64,000 bases of DNA from Rhodophyticola sp. CCM32 (GCF_004751985.1 NZ_CP038492.1:558001-622000); one strand, 5' to 3'. Counted from the first letter of the stretch, positions 26,117-35,802 are shown. Translations and numbers: made by a program. Notes: a model not told the origin generated them from the sequence alone.

Positions 26117-27007
26117 TTAACCGGCGACGGAGGCTGCACAAATCGAGTCGATGGAGGACGCGATGGCGGTGTTGAACTCCGCCTCAGTCTGCCGGGCTGA
26201 AAGCCCCTCGGTCAGGGCGCGGGAGAAACTGGCGATCATCCCCGCATTCCCGGCCAGCTTCGCATTCGCCTCTGTGCGCGCATAGCCGCCGGACAGGGCC
26301 ACAACCCGCATCACACCCGGATGATCCACCAGCGGTTTATAAAGATTGGGCTGATCCGGCAGGGTCAGTTTCAACATCACCTGCTGGCCTGCGGGCAGAG
26401 CATCAAGCTGTTTGGTGATCGCTGTCAGAAGCAGGGTTTCGGCCTCGGCCTTATCGGCGATGGAGATGGAGATTTCAGGTTCGATGATCGGCATCAGCCC
26501 CTTGGCGGATACCTGGGCGGCGACTTCGAATTGCTGGGCCACATTGGCGGCAATGCCGCTGGCTGAGGCGCCGTTGATGACCGACCGCATCTTGGTGCCA
26601 AAAACACCGGCGGCACCGGCGCGGTCCAGCAGCGTATCCAGCCCGGGCATCGGTTTCATCAGCTGAACACTGTCCTCTTCCGCCTCAAGCCCCTTGTCGA
26701 TTTTCAGAAACGGGACAACGCCACGCTCTTCCCACAGATATTGCGCCGAGGGTTTGCCGCCGATTTCCCGGTCCATCGTCATCTCGAACAGGATCGCGCC
26801 GATCACCTTCGCCCCGGTAAAGGCGGGCGCCATGGCGATGCGCGACCGCATGCCGTGGATCAGGTCGAACATCTCTGCGTCAGAGGCATAGGCGTCTGCC
26901 CCGATCCCATAGAGGCCAAGCGCCTTCGGCGTCGAGCCACCGCTCTGGTCCAGGGCGGCGATGAAACCGGGGGCCGAGGTCATTTGGGCGGCTTGGGCAT
27001 CGGTCAT
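26117..27007 (-). CDS. Fructose-bisphosphate aldolase, class I
   Basis: A 296-residue bacterial-type class I aldolase, forming a Schiff base on lysine instead of using zinc. Family marks are FIAALDQSGGSTPKALGLYG near the N-terminus, EEDSVQLMKPMPGLD, and KMRSVI, where the residues around the barrel fit the family. It splits fructose 1,6-bisphosphate in glycolysis or joins the trioses in gluconeogenesis. The start at 27007 (MTDAQAAQMTS) is preferred over an upstream extension to 27181 with no family similarity. An operator-like half palindrome lies 70 bases upstream (27077-27090). It is clustered with pgk and two gap genes. Confidence 0.92.
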   Translation of the reverse strand: MTDAQAAQMTSAPGFIAALDQSGGSTPKALGLYGIGADAYASDAEMFDLIHGMRSRIAMAPAFTGAKVIGAILFEMTMDREIGGKPSAQYLWEERGVVPFLKIDKGLEAEEDSVQLMKPMPGLDTLLDRAGAAGVFGTKMRSVINGASASGIAANVAQQFEVAAQVSAKGLMPIIEPEISISIADKAEAETLLLTAITKQLDALPAGQQVMLKLTLPDQPNLYKPLVDHPGVMRVVALSGGYARTEANAKLAGNAGMIASFSRALTEGLSARQTEAEFNTAIASSIDSICAASVAG

Positions 27008-27076
27008 GGGATAAGGCCTTTGGTTTGAAATAACATATGGCCCTGTCCTATGCGGTGCGGCCATGGCGGGCAAGAT

Positions 27077-27090
27077 TGGTGGCGCTAACG
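27077..27090. promoter_or_regulatory. Possible CceR-type (LacI family) operator upstream of aldolase
   Basis: TGGTGGCGCTAACG matches the palindrome TGTTAGCGCTAACA at 11 of 14 positions, with an intact right half GCGCTAAC. Better copies lie upstream of gapA and gap2. LacI-family regulators of central carbon metabolism in Rhodobacterales are known to use such sites; assignment here is inference. Confidence 0.4.
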
Positions 27091-27232
27091 CCGGCGCGGT
27101 TTTGCCGGAACATACTGTTTTCAGGGTGTGCGGCCCCGTGCATGACATGCCCGTGCCGCGTGGCAGAACGGGTTCAGACAAAAACCCTGACCCCGTCAGA
27201 AAGGCGGACCCCGTCTGCTTTTTCTCTCTGCC

Positions 27233-28411
27233 TCACCCTTCCAAGGCGGCGACGCCGGGCAGGGTTTTGCCCTCCATCCATTCCAGAAACGCGCCGCCTG
27301 CGGTGGAGATATAGGTGAACCCGTCCCCATGTCCGGCGGCGTTGATTGCCGCGACGGTATCCCCGCCACCGGCGATCGAGACCAGTTTGCCGGTCCCGGT
27401 CAGGCGGGCGATCTCCTCGACCAGGGCAAAGGTGGCGCGGTGAAACGGTGCCATCTCGAACACGCCCAGCGGGCCGTTCATCACCACGGTGCGGGTATCG
27501 GCGAGACGCGCGGCGATATGTGCGGAGGTCTCGGGCCCCGCATCAAGGATCATGGCATCGGCGGGGCAGGCGCTGACCGGGACGGTCTGGTGCGCGGCGT
27601 GTTCCCTGAATTCGGTTGCCACGACGATATCACTTGGCAGCACGATCTCGCATCCCGCGGCACGGGCCCTGGCCAGAATGTCCCGCGCGGTGTCGGCCAT
27701 GTCATGTTCCGCGAGCGATTTGCCCACATTGACGCCCTGCGCGGCCAGGAATGTGTTGGCCATGCCGCCGCCGATCACCAGCATGTCGGTCTTTGAGACA
27801 AGATTGCCCAGAAGCGCCAGTTTGGTGGAGACTTTGGCCCCCCCCACAATCGCCATCACCGGAGGCTGCGGGGTGCCAAGTGCGGCCTCCAGCGCGCTGA
27901 GTTCCGCCTGCATCAGACGACCGGCACAGGCGGGCAGAAGCCGCGCAATGCCTTCGGTCGAGGCATGGGCCCGATGCGCGGCGGAAAACGCATCATTGCA
28001 GAACACATCACCAAGGGAGGCCAGAAACCCGGCCATTTGCGGGTCATTGGCCTCTTCCATCGGCGTGAAACGGGTGTTTTCGACAAGGATCACCGCATCC
28101 GCCGGTTCCGCCTCAAGAGCCTCGCGGCCTGGTCTCTCAATGAAGGTGACGGGCTGACCGAGGGCTGTTTCAAGCGCGGGCAGGGTGACACGCAGCGACA
28201 TCTCAGGCACCGGTTTGCCCTTGGGGCGACCGAAATGGGCGAGCAGAACAGGTTTCCCGCCTTTGGCCTGAATATCCCTGATGGTCGGTATGATCCGGTC
28301 AATCCGGGTGGTGTCGGTGACCTGGCCGTTTTCGACCGGCACATTGATATCGACACGGGTGAGCACGATCTTGCCCGCAAGCTCCATGTCGTCGAGGGTT
28401 TTCCAGGTCAT
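27233..28411 (-). CDS. pgk: Phosphoglycerate kinase
   Basis: A 392-residue monomeric kinase of the glycolytic payoff phase, converting 1,3-bisphosphoglycerate and ADP to 3-phosphoglycerate and ATP. The N-domain begins [21 protein letters not shown], the conserved substrate-binding signature, and HFGRPKG follows. In the C-domain, [15 protein letters not shown] and the terminal [12 protein letters not shown] form the nucleotide site. GGAG lies seven bases before the ATG. It sits between gapA (upstream, 81 bases) and the class I aldolase (downstream), all on the minus strand. Confidence 0.96.
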   Translation of the reverse strand: MTWKTLDDMELAGKIVLTRVDINVPVENGQVTDTTRIDRIIPTIRDIQAKGGKPVLLAHFGRPKGKPVPEMSLRVTLPALETALGQPVTFIERPGREALEAEPADAVILVENTRFTPMEEANDPQMAGFLASLGDVFCNDAFSAAHRAHASTEGIARLLPACAGRLMQAELSALEAALGTPQPPVMAIVGGAKVSTKLALLGNLVSKTDMLVIGGGMANTFLAAQGVNVGKSLAEHDMADTARDILARARAAGCEIVLPSDIVVATEFREHAAHQTVPVSACPADAMILDAGPETSAHIAARLADTRTVVMNGPLGVFEMAPFHRATFALVEEIARLTGTGKLVSIAGGGDTVAAINAAGHGDGFTYISTAGGAFLEWMEGKTLPGVAALEG

Positions 28412-28440
28412 GCATATCTCCGTGAACCGAAAGGCAGGGC

Positions 28441-28483
28441 GCAGGAGTTCTTAAGAACTCCTGCTGGTTTCCTCAAGGAAACC
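28441..28483. repeat. Two tandem palindromes between gapA and pgk
   Basis: A perfect palindrome with arms GCAGGAGTTCTT / AAGAACTCCTGC (28441-28464) is followed after one base by GGTTTCCT-CA-AGGAAACC (28466-28483). They fill most of the 81-base gap and may form hairpins in the gapA-pgk transcript. They belong with the palindrome clusters at 25468 and 45888. Confidence 0.8.
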
Positions 28484-28492
28484 GACCCCGTG

Positions 28493-29497
28493 TCAAAGAT
28501 ATTTGCCCATTTCAACCGCTGTATCCGACATCCGGCAGGAAAATCCCCATTCATTGTCATACCAGCTCAGCACCCGGCACATATTGCCATCCATCACCTT
28601 GGTCTGATCGGTGGCAAAGATCGAACTGTGGGAATCATGGTTGAAATCCATCGAGACAAGCTTGTCATCGGTGACGCCCAGAATGCCTTTCAGCGGGCCG
28701 TTCGCGGCAGCGGCATGGATCGCGGCATTGATCTCTTCCGCAGATGTGTCGCGGCTGGCCTCAAACGTCAGATCGACAACCGACACATTGGGTGTGGGCA
28801 CCCGGATCGCCACGCCATCCAGCTTGCCGTTCAGCTCGGGCAGCACCAGACCCACGGCCTTGGCCGCCCCGGTCGAGGTCGGGATCATGCTGAGCGCGGC
28901 GGCGCGCGCGCGGTAGAGATCCTTGTGCATCGTGTCCAGCGTTGGCTGGTCGCCGGTATAGGAATGGATCGTGGTCATGAAACCGCGTTTCAGGCCCACG
29001 GCGTCATTCAGAACCTTGGCCACGGGCGACAGGCAATTGGTGGTGCAGGAGGCATTCGAGACAATGACTTTATCCGCGTCCAGCACCTCATGGTTCACCC
29101 CGTAGACAATGGTCGCATCCGCATTCGCGCCCGGGGCCGAGATCAGCACCCGGGAGGCGCCGTTTTCCAGATGCGCCGCGCAGGCCTCTTTCGACGTGAA
29201 GATGCCGGTGCATTCCAGAACGATATCCACATCCGCCCAGGGCAGATCGGCGGGGTTGCGGATGGCGGTCACCGCCATCGGCCCCCGGCCCACATCCATG
29301 CTGGTCTCGGTGGTGGTGACGGTGGCGGGGAACCGGCCATGGACACTGTCAAAGCGCAGCAGATGGGCATTGGTTTCAACCGGGCCCAGATCGTTGATCG
29401 CAATCACCTCGATATCCGTGCGTCCCGATTCTATGATCGCGCGCAGGACGTTTCGGCCGATCCTCCCGAACCCGTTGATTGCAACTTTGACGGCCAT
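28493..29497 (-). CDS. gap: Glyceraldehyde-3-phosphate dehydrogenase, type I (NAD-type)
   Basis: A 334-residue type [19 protein letters not shown] is the Rossmann motif. The catalytic cysteine is C151 in [12 protein letters not shown]. After the second beta strand it reads [10 protein letters not shown], keeping the aspartate that selects NAD in glycolytic enzymes. GAGGAGG lies six bases before the ATG. An operator-like palindrome TGTTAGCGGTAACA is 66 bases upstream. Together with pgk and the aldolase it forms a glycolytic group. A second, different GAPDH gene lies about 400 bases upstream on the same strand. Confidence 0.95.
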   Translation of the reverse strand: MAVKVAINGFGRIGRNVLRAIIESGRTDIEVIAINDLGPVETNAHLLRFDSVHGRFPATVTTTETSMDVGRGPMAVTAIRNPADLPWADVDIVLECTGIFTSKEACAAHLENGASRVLISAPGANADATIVYGVNHEVLDADKVIVSNASCTTNCLSPVAKVLNDAVGLKRGFMTTIHSYTGDQPTLDTMHKDLYRARAAALSMIPTSTGAAKAVGLVLPELNGKLDGVAIRVPTPNVSVVDLTFEASRDTSAEEINAAIHAAAANGPLKGILGVTDDKLVSMDFNHDSHSSIFATDQTKVMDGNMCRVLSWYDNEWGFSCRMSDTAVEMGKYL

Positions 29498-29562
29498 CTG
29501 AGCCTCCTCAATCCTGATGTGATCCTGACACCACTATGCAGATTTTTCCGGGGCGTGGCATC

Positions 29563-29576
29563 TGTTAGCGGTAACA
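29563..29576. promoter_or_regulatory. CceR-type operator candidate upstream of gapA
   Basis: TGTTAGCGGTAACA is a palindrome with one central mismatch, placed 66 bases before the gapA start. LacI-family regulators of the central carbon pathway (CceR in Rhodobacter) bind sites of this form. Two related sites lie at 31002 and 31021 upstream of gap2. Confidence 0.6.
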
Positions 29577-29688
29577 TGGGCCTTGTAACGCCCTGATGAC
29601 CGGTTGGAAAGGGGGCCCTGACCGGGCGGCCACGATGTCGCCCCGGGGTCTGATTGCAGGCGGTCTTGCCGATCCGGCTTGGCGCGGA

Positions 29689-29832
29689 TCAGCGCCAGAA
29701 GGCGACCCAGTCCAGTACGCCCAGCATCAGCCGGCCCAGGATCAGCGGCAAGCCCCAGTCAAAGACAAAATGATCCGCCGCAAAGATCGCGATGATCACG
29801 GCGGCCAGCCAGGCGGCGACGGTGTTGGTCAT
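29689..29832 (-). CDS. Small conserved-looking membrane protein between two gap genes
   Basis: A 47-codon ORF reading MTNTVAAWLAAVIIAIFAAD then HFVFDWGLPLILGRLMLGVLDWVAFWR in two parts. It has two hydrophobic segments around a HFVFDWG turn and ends right after tryptophan- and arginine-containing residues. A GGGGA stretch lies upstream of the ATG. It is on the same strand and between gap2 and gapA, with no room for another gene. The amphiphilic pattern and good codon use make it likely to be real. Function unknown; it may be a small inner-membrane protein. Confidence 0.6.
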   Translation of the reverse strand: MTNTVAAWLAAVIIAIFAADHFVFDWGLPLILGRLMLGVLDWVAFWR

Positions 29833-29899
29833 TCCCGATGATCCCCGGGCGATTGCTCAAGGGGGCAGACTGGGGCGGGGCGGGCGCGGGCGCAACCCC

Positions 29900-30904
29900 T
29901 CAGTGCAGCAAACGGCCCATGGCGCCTGCCACATCGGCCATCCGCACCGAGAACCCCCATTCATTGTCATACCAGGCCAGCACCCGCACCGTGCGCCCGC
30001 CCACAACCTTGGTCTGGTCCGGCGCAAAGATCGAGGAATGGCTGGTATGGTTGAAATCAATGGAAACCTTGGCCTCGGGGTCATAGGCCAGAACCGCGCC
30101 CATATGGCCTTGCGCGGCCTCGGCCACCACGGCGTTGACCTCCTCCACCGAGGTCTCGCGCCCGGCCTCGAAGGTCAGATCGACGGCAGAGACATTCGGC
30201 GTGGGCACCCGAAGCGCGGAGCCGTCAAGCTTGCCCTCCAGTTCCGGCAGCACCTCTTTCAGGGCCTTTGCCGCACCGGTCGAGGTCGGGATCATTGCCA
30301 GGGCCGCCGCCCGCGCGCGATAGAGATCGCCGTGCCGACGGTCCAGCGTGGGCTGATCGCCCGTATAGCTGTGGATCGTGGTCATGATCCCACGCTCGAT
30401 GCCGATGGCATCATTCAGCACCTTTGCCAGCGGCGCCAGGCAATTGGTGGTGCAGGATCCGTTGGAGACCACGTGATGGTCGCGGGTCAGCTCCCGGTGG
30501 TTCACGCCATAGACCACGGTTTTATCCACATCGCGGGCCGGGGCCGAGACCAGAACCCGTTTCGCCCCCTGATCCAGATGCACCGCCGCCTGATCGCGGC
30601 TGTTGAATTTGCCGGTGCATTCCAGAACCACATCGCAGCCGGACCAGTCCAGCGCCCGGGGCTCATAGGTTGAAAACACCTTCATCGGCCCGCGCCCCAG
30701 ATCAAGCGTATCGCCCGAGACTCGGACCTCGCCGCCAAACCGGCCATGGATCGAGTCATATTTCAGGAGATGGGCATTTGTGTCGATCGGGCCGGTTGCA
30801 TTGATCTTGACAACCTGCACGTCATTGCGCCCGCTTTCGGCGATATGGGCCAGCGTACAGCGCCCGATGCGGCCAAACCCGTTGATCCCGATTGTCACAG
30901 TCAT
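29900..30904 (-). CDS. Glyceraldehyde-3-phosphate dehydrogenase, second paralogue (possibly NADP-preferring)
   Basis: A 334-residue type I GAPDH that differs widely from the gene at 28493. The Rossmann motif [14 protein letters not shown] and the catalytic SNGSCTTNCLAP are intact. At the cofactor-selecting position it reads INATGPIDTN, where NAD enzymes have an aspartate (IND). Loss of this aspartate is a known feature of NADP-using, GapB-type gluconeogenic enzymes, so a role in gluconeogenesis is inferred. AAGGAG lies six bases before the ATG at 30904; the frame continues upstream without support. Two operator-like palindromes lie about 100 bases upstream, shared with the divergent DUF808 gene. 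Confidence 0.92.
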   Translation of the reverse strand: MTVTIGINGFGRIGRCTLAHIAESGRNDVQVVKINATGPIDTNAHLLKYDSIHGRFGGEVRVSGDTLDLGRGPMKVFSTYEPRALDWSGCDVVLECTGKFNSRDQAAVHLDQGAKRVLVSAPARDVDKTVVYGVNHRELTRDHHVVSNGSCTTNCLAPLAKVLNDAIGIERGIMTTIHSYTGDQPTLDRRHGDLYRARAAALAMIPTSTGAAKALKEVLPELEGKLDGSALRVPTPNVSAVDLTFEAGRETSVEEVNAVVAEAAQGHMGAVLAYDPEAKVSIDFNHTSHSSIFAPDQTKVVGGRTVRVLAWYDNEWGFSVRMADVAGAMGRLLH

Positions 30905-31001
30905 GTCCACTCCTTCAGGGCGTGTTTCCGATGACCCCCACATGGCGCGGCATACAATGGTATTCTTTTCGGGAAAAGGTAAAAATCACGTGTTTTCTGT
31001 A

Positions 31002-31034
31002 TGTTAGCGCAAACTTCCGATGTTGGCGCTAACG
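31002..31034. promoter_or_regulatory. Pair of CceR-type operator candidates between gap2 and DUF808 gene
   Basis: TGTTAGCGCAAAC (31002-31014) and TGTTGGCGCTAACG (31021-31034) are spaced 19 bases apart, about two helical turns. Each resembles the palindrome TGTTAGCGCTAACA. They sit in the divergent promoter region, about 100 bases from each start, so one regulator could control both. Confidence 0.55.
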
Positions 31035-31126
31035 GGTGGGCAGGGCGTGTCAGTGCAGGCAATGATTGCCTTCCGGCAGGGAATGGGCCACGTCTGGTTT
31101 GCGAAACGCGGATAGGGCAGAGAATT

Positions 31127-32101
31127 ATGAGCGGTCTTCTGGCGCTGTTGGATGATGTGGCGGGAATTGCCAAGATGGCAGCCGCGTCGGTTGATGATGT
31201 GGTCGGGCAGGCGGCCAAGGCCGGGGCCAAGGCGGCAGGTGCGGTGATCGACGATGCCGCCGTGACGCCGAAATATGTGCATGGGTTTGAGGCCCGGCGC
31301 GAATTGCCGATTGTCTGGCGCATCGCCCGCGGCTCGATCTTCAACAAACTGGTGATCCTGCTGCCTGTGGCGATGCTGTTATCGGTCTTCGCCCCATGGA
31401 TGATCCCGCCGCTTCTGATGCTGGGCGGGGGCTATCTGTGTTTCGAAGGGGCCGAAAAGATCTGGCACAAGCTGAGCCCGGGCGGGCAGGGCCATGGCGG
31501 GGGGGATGTGATCCCGGAAGATGCGGCGCATCTGGAGGAGGAGAAGGTACAGGGCGCGATCAAGACCGATTTCATCCTGTCAGCCGAGATCATGACCATT
31601 GCGCTGGCCGCCCTTCCCGAAAGCGGGTTGTGGTTCAAGGCGGCGGCCCTGGGGCTTGTGGGCCTGGGGATCACGGTGCTGGTGTATGGCAGCGTCGCGT
31701 TGATTGTGAAGGCCGATGATGTGGGGCTGCATATGGCGGCAGCCGGGCGTCTGCGGGCCACGCGCGCGCTGGGCCGGGCCATTGTGCGCGGCATGCCGGG
31801 CTTCATGACCGGTCTGACCTGGGTGGGCACGGCGGCAATGCTGTGGGTTGGCGGGTCGATCATCCTCCACGGGCTGGCGGAACTGGGCTGGCACGCGCCC
31901 GAAGAGATGATCCATCATGCGGCCGAGGCGGTGGCGCATCTGGCGCCCGCTGATCTGAGAGGCGCGGTGGGCTGGGCCGTGAAGGCGGTGATCGACGGTG
32001 CTTTGGGCCTGATGCTGGGTTTTGTGCTGATCCCGCTGGCCACAAAGGTGATCAGCCCCGCGATCCGCGCGGTGACGGGGCGGGCGGCGAAGGGGCATTG
32101 A
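31127..32101 (+). CDS. DUF808 family membrane protein (YedI-like)
   Basis: A 324-residue inner-membrane protein of the DUF808/YedI family. The N-terminus MSGLLALLDDVAGIAKMAA is the family hallmark. At least five or six hydrophobic segments follow, including KLVILLPVAMLLSVFAPWM and the glycine-rich PPLLMLGGGYLCFEGAEKI. Its function is not established. The ATG at 31127 is preferred over an upstream extension because the product then starts exactly at the family start. It is divergent from gap2 across a region with two LacI-type operator candidates, so its expression may follow carbon supply. Confidence 0.88.
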   Translation: MSGLLALLDDVAGIAKMAAASVDDVVGQAAKAGAKAAGAVIDDAAVTPKYVHGFEARRELPIVWRIARGSIFNKLVILLPVAMLLSVFAPWMIPPLLMLGGGYLCFEGAEKIWHKLSPGGQGHGGGDVIPEDAAHLEEEKVQGAIKTDFILSAEIMTIALAALPESGLWFKAAALGLVGLGITVLVYGSVALIVKADDVGLHMAAAGRLRATRALGRAIVRGMPGFMTGLTWVGTAAMLWVGGSIILHGLAELGWHAPEEMIHHAAEAVAHLAPADLRGAVGWAVKAVIDGALGLMLGFVLIPLATKVISPAIRAVTGRAAKGH

Positions 32102-32161
32102 TCGCGGGCGGCAATTGTGGGCGCAAAGCCGGGGCCGGGTGCGGGCGGGCCGGTTTGCGCA

Positions 32162-32196
32162 GCCTCCGGCGGAAGTATTTTTGAGATAGAGAAGGG
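32162..32196. repeat. CTCCGGCGG-GTATTT intergenic motif
   Basis: GCCTCCGGCGGAAGTATTT and an AGATAGAGAAGG tail, between the convergent DUF808 and tkt genes. The same order of motifs recurs at 43516 and 58731. A recurrent intergenic sequence of this group, from memory; function unknown. Confidence 0.5.
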
Positions 32197-32242
32197 GCGG
32201 GCAGGGCGGTGAGCGCCGCGCCTGCCGGATGTGCCGTCTGTG

Positions 32243-34270
32243 TTATGCCAGCAGGGATTTGGCCTTGTCGGCCACCGCTTCGGCGGTGATGCCGAAATGG
32301 GTATAAAGATCACCCGCCGGGGCGGAGCCGCCAAAGCCGTCCATGCCGATGAACCCCGCCTTTGCCGGTTTGCCGCGTTCACCAAAAAGCCAGCGATCCC
32401 AGCCAAAGCGCATGGCGGCCTCAACCGCCACCCGCACCGGGCCGCCCGGCAGAACCCGTTTGCGATAGGTTTCGGGCTGGGCCTCGAACAGCTCCCAGCA
32501 GGGCATGGAAACCACGCGGGTGCCGATGCCCCGGGCCTGAAGCAGATCGCGCGCCTCCATGGCGATGGACACTTCCGATCCGGTGGCCATGAGGATCACC
32601 TGGCGTTTGCCCTCGGCATCGGCCAGCACATAGCCACCCTGGGCGACCATGTTTCTGGTCTTATGATCAAGCCGCACCGTAGGCAGGCCCTGACGGCTGA
32701 GCGCCAGCACTGATGGTGTTGTCTTTTGTTCAAGTGCCAGTTCCCAGGCCTCGGCGGTTTCAACCGCATCTGCCGGGCGGAACAGCAGGCAGTTGGGTGT
32801 GGCGCGCAGCATGGCCAGATGTTCCACCGGCTGATGGGTGGGGCCATCTTCGCCCAGGCCGATGCTGTCATGGGTCATCACATATTGCACCGGCACCCCC
32901 ATCAGCGCGCTGAGCCGGATCGCGCCGCGCGCGTAATCGGTGAAGCACATGAAGGTGCCGCCATAGGGCCGCACCCCCCCATGAAGCGCCATGCCGTTCA
33001 TCGCCGCCGCCATGCCATGTTCGCGGATGCCGTAATGGATATGGCGGCCCTTGCGGTCTTCGGGGCCGAACATGCCGAGCCCCGCAGTTCTGGTGTTGTT
33101 CGACCCGGTCAGATCGGCAGAGCCGCCCAGGGTTTCCGGCACAATCGGGTTGATCACCTCCAACGCCATTTCGCTGGCCTTGCGGGTGGCCAGTTTGGGG
33201 GCGGTTTCAGATATCTGCTTTTTCAGGGCTTTGATCGTGGCCGAAAGCTTTTTGGGCAGATCGCCTGCGAAAGCCCGGGTGAAATTGGCCTGGCGGTTGG
33301 CGGATGTCAGGCCAAACTCGGTCTCCCATGCCTCGCGGGTTGCACGCCCCCGGGCGCCGATGGCTTCCCATTCCGCTTTCAGATCGGAGGGGATTTCGAA
33401 CGGCCCGTAGGACCAGCCATAGGCGGCTTTGGTATCTGCGATCAATTTCGGATCGGTCAGCGCGCCATGGCCTTTGGCAGTATCCTGTGCGGCGGAGCCG
33501 AGGGCGATATGGGTCTTGCAGGCAATCATGGCCGGGCGGGGCGAGGCCTTTGCCTCGGTCAGCGCGCGGTCGATATCTACCGGGTCATGGCCGTCGCATT
33601 CGACCACATCCCAGCCCGAGGCCGCGAACCGGGCTTTCTGCTCGGTCCGGTCCGACAGGGCCACATCTCCGTCGATGGTGATGCCGTTATTGTCCCACAT
33701 CACGATCAGCCGGCTCAGCTCCTGACGTCCGGCAAGGGCGATGGCCTCCTGGCTGATCCCTTCCATCAGGCAGCCATCGCCGGCGATGCAATAGGTGTGA
33801 TGGTTGATCAGCTTGCGGCCCCAGCGGGCGCGGAGCGATTCCTCGGCCATGGCAAAACCCACCGCATTGGCGATCCCCTGACCCAGGGGGCCGGTGGTGG
33901 TTTCAATGCCGGTGGCATGGCCATATTCCGGGTGACCGGCGGTGATGGCGCCCAATTGGCGGAAATTCCTGATCTGGTCGAGGGTCATATCTGCATAGCC
34001 GGTCAGATGCAGCAGCGCATAGATCAGCATCGAGCCATGGCCCGCAGAGAGAATGAACCGGTCGCGGTTCGGCCAGTCAGGCGCTGCGGCATCAAAGCTC
34101 AGATGCTTTTCGAACAGAACCGTCGCCACATCGGCCATGCCCATGGGCATGCCGGAATGGCCGGAATTGGCCGCATGGACCGCATCCAGCGTCAGTGTGC
34201 GAATGCAGGTGGCGCGGGCCCAATGGGCGGGGTTCTTTGCGGCAAGGGCGGAAAGGTCCAATGTGGGCAT
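32243..34270 (-). CDS. tkt: Transketolase
   Basis: A 675-residue TPP enzyme that exchanges two-carbon ketol units between sugar phosphates in the pentose phosphate pathway. The first domain has [17 protein letters not shown] and [13 protein letters not shown], with the metal/TPP motif running on to the WDNN region. The second has [10 protein letters not shown] and a histidine in [19 protein letters not shown]; the third carries a typical C-terminal fold ending in [14 protein letters not shown]. Full length for the family. It is convergent with the DUF808 gene and divergent from a coiled-coil gene and zapA, a neighbourhood common in Rhodobacterales. Confidence 0.96.
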   Translation of the reverse strand: MPTLDLSALAAKNPAHWARATCIRTLTLDAVHAANSGHSGMPMGMADVATVLFEKHLSFDAAAPDWPNRDRFILSAGHGSMLIYALLHLTGYADMTLDQIRNFRQLGAITAGHPEYGHATGIETTTGPLGQGIANAVGFAMAEESLRARWGRKLINHHTYCIAGDGCLMEGISQEAIALAGRQELSRLIVMWDNNGITIDGDVALSDRTEQKARFAASGWDVVECDGHDPVDIDRALTEAKASPRPAMIACKTHIALGSAAQDTAKGHGALTDPKLIADTKAAYGWSYGPFEIPSDLKAEWEAIGARGRATREAWETEFGLTSANRQANFTRAFAGDLPKKLSATIKALKKQISETAPKLATRKASEMALEVINPIVPETLGGSADLTGSNNTRTAGLGMFGPEDRKGRHIHYGIREHGMAAAMNGMALHGGVRPYGGTFMCFTDYARGAIRLSALMGVPVQYVMTHDSIGLGEDGPTHQPVEHLAMLRATPNCLLFRPADAVETAEAWELALEQKTTPSVLALSRQGLPTVRLDHKTRNMVAQGGYVLADAEGKRQVILMATGSEVSIAMEARDLLQARGIGTRVVSMPCWELFEAQPETYRKRVLPGGPVRVAVEAAMRFGWDRWLFGERGKPAKAGFIGMDGFGGSAPAGDLYTHFGITAEAVADKAKSLLA

Positions 34271-34529
34271 CCTGTCTCAAATGGCGGTTGCGTGCGGCGG
34301 TGATAGCAGAGGCAAGGCGAAGTGCAAGCAGACCGGGTATGGGGGACGGTGATTTTGCCCCGAAATACGCCTGTCAGGGGCCAAAACAGCGGGAAATGGT
34401 TGCAAAATGGGGCTGGATGCGATTCGCTGTGGCAGAGGGTTCGGCATGTGGCACCACGCCCGCCGGGCAGGGCGAAAAACGGCCCCTTTCAAAGGGGCGC
34501 CAAAGAGAGACCGGGGACATCGACAGAGC

Positions 34530-35387
34530 ATGAGCGATACCGCAGATATGGAGAAAATCTCCGCGCTGGAGGGGCGGCTGGCCGCCGCACTGGACAGGAT
34601 TGCCGCGGGCATGGGCAGTTTGCGAAGCCAGGGCAGGGGCGAGGTTGAGGCCGCAACCGCCGCGCTGGAGGCCGCTGAGGCCCGCGCCGCCGAACTGGCC
34701 GCAAGGTTGTCTGAAACGGAAGGTGCCGATGGCGCGGCTTTGGCTGAAACCCAGGTTGCGCTGGCTGCCGAACAGGCGGCCCAGGCCGATCTGACGGAAC
34801 AGCTTCGCGCGCTGGAGGCGTCGCGTCAGGCCAGCCAGGATGAACTGGCCCGTGTCGCCGCGGCCCATGAGGACCAATTGGCGGAGCTCAAGGGCGAATT
34901 GGAAGAGGCCCGCACCGCCAATGAAGAGTTGCGCGGGAAAATGGCGGAACTGGACGCAGCGGCAGGCAGCGTGACCAGCGACCCGGCGGATATAGAGACA
35001 ATCACCCGGCTGGAAGGGGAGGTTGTGGTTCTGCGCCGCCGGGCCAAGCGCCTGCGGACTGAAAGCCAGGCCGCACAGCAGGCACGGGATGAAGCACAGG
35101 ATGCGCTGGATGAGTTGCGCGCGCGCGAAGGGGATGGGGGGGCCGAAACAACCTTGCGCGGCGAATTGCGCCAGTTGCGCCTTGCCAATGCGGCGCTGCG
35201 CGATGCCAGTCAGGAAATGCGTCAGATCGCGGCCAGGGGCGATGCGGTGGACCCGGATCTGCTGAACGCGGCGATGGCCGCTGAACTGGTCACCCTGAAG
35301 GCCGAACGGGCGGCAGATGCGGCGGAGATGCAGGATATTCTTGACGAACTGACCCCTTTGGTAAGTGGAGACAACGCCAATGCCTGA
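34530..35387 (+). CDS. Predicted coiled-coil protein upstream of zapA
   Basis: A 285-residue, Ala/Glu/Gln-rich protein without a signal peptide. Nearly its whole length (about residues 7-270) shows heptad patterns, for example AELKGELEEARTANEELRGK and VVLRRRAKRLRTESQAAQQ. The only extended non-coil region is the short C-terminal tail. The next gene, zapA, overlaps its last eight bases in another frame, so the two are co-translated. By context it may support cell division or envelope organisation, but no named family is recognised. The sequence composition makes homology searches prone to false hits. Confidence 0.8.
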   Translation: MSDTADMEKISALEGRLAAALDRIAAGMGSLRSQGRGEVEAATAALEAAEARAAELAARLSETEGADGAALAETQVALAAEQAAQADLTEQLRALEASRQASQDELARVAAAHEDQLAELKGELEEARTANEELRGKMAELDAAAGSVTSDPADIETITRLEGEVVVLRRRAKRLRTESQAAQQARDEAQDALDELRAREGDGGAETTLRGELRQLRLANAALRDASQEMRQIAARGDAVDPDLLNAAMAAELVTLKAERAADAAEMQDILDELTPLVSGDNANA

Positions 35388-35802
35388 ACTGGATATCGAA
35401 ATCGGCGGCCGCAGTTTCGCCGTGGCCTGCCAGGAGGGCGAAGAGGTGTTTCTGGAAGCGGCGGGCCGCATGCTGGACAGGGAGGCCGCCGTCATTCTGG
35501 GCCAGGTCGGGCGGATGCCGCCGGAACGCATGCTGCTGATGGCGGGCCTGATGCTGGCCGACAAGACCGCCGGTCTGGAAGAGGATCTGCGCTGCATGCA
35601 GGGCGAGGCCGAAGAGATGCAGGCAGCCCTGACTGCGGCGCAGGGCAAGCTTGACGACCGGGCCCGCCGGATCACGGAACTGGAAGAGGCCGCACCGCCC
35701 GCCGAGATCACGGTGATCCCGGCGCAGGTGACCGATGCCCTGGCCGAACTGGCCGCCCGGGCCGAGGCATTGGCCAATGAGATGGATGCCGAAGCGGGCT
35801 GA
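35380..35802 (+). CDS. zapA: Cell division protein ZapA
   Basis: A 140-residue FtsZ-ring associated protein. The N-terminal part (LDIEIGGRSFAVACQEGEE) forms the small beta domain of ZapA, followed by a long helix that packs as a dimeric coiled coil (EDLRCMQGEAEEMQAALTAAQ). ZapA cross-links FtsZ filaments at midcell. GGAG lies nine bases before the ATG at 35380, within the end of the preceding coiled-coil gene. The family is short and variable, so the name rests on the N-terminal domain and context. Confidence 0.85.
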   Translation: MPELDIEIGGRSFAVACQEGEEVFLEAAGRMLDREAAVILGQVGRMPPERMLLMAGLMLADKTAGLEEDLRCMQGEAEEMQAALTAAQGKLDDRARRITELEEAAPPAEITVIPAQVTDALAELAARAEALANEMDAEAG

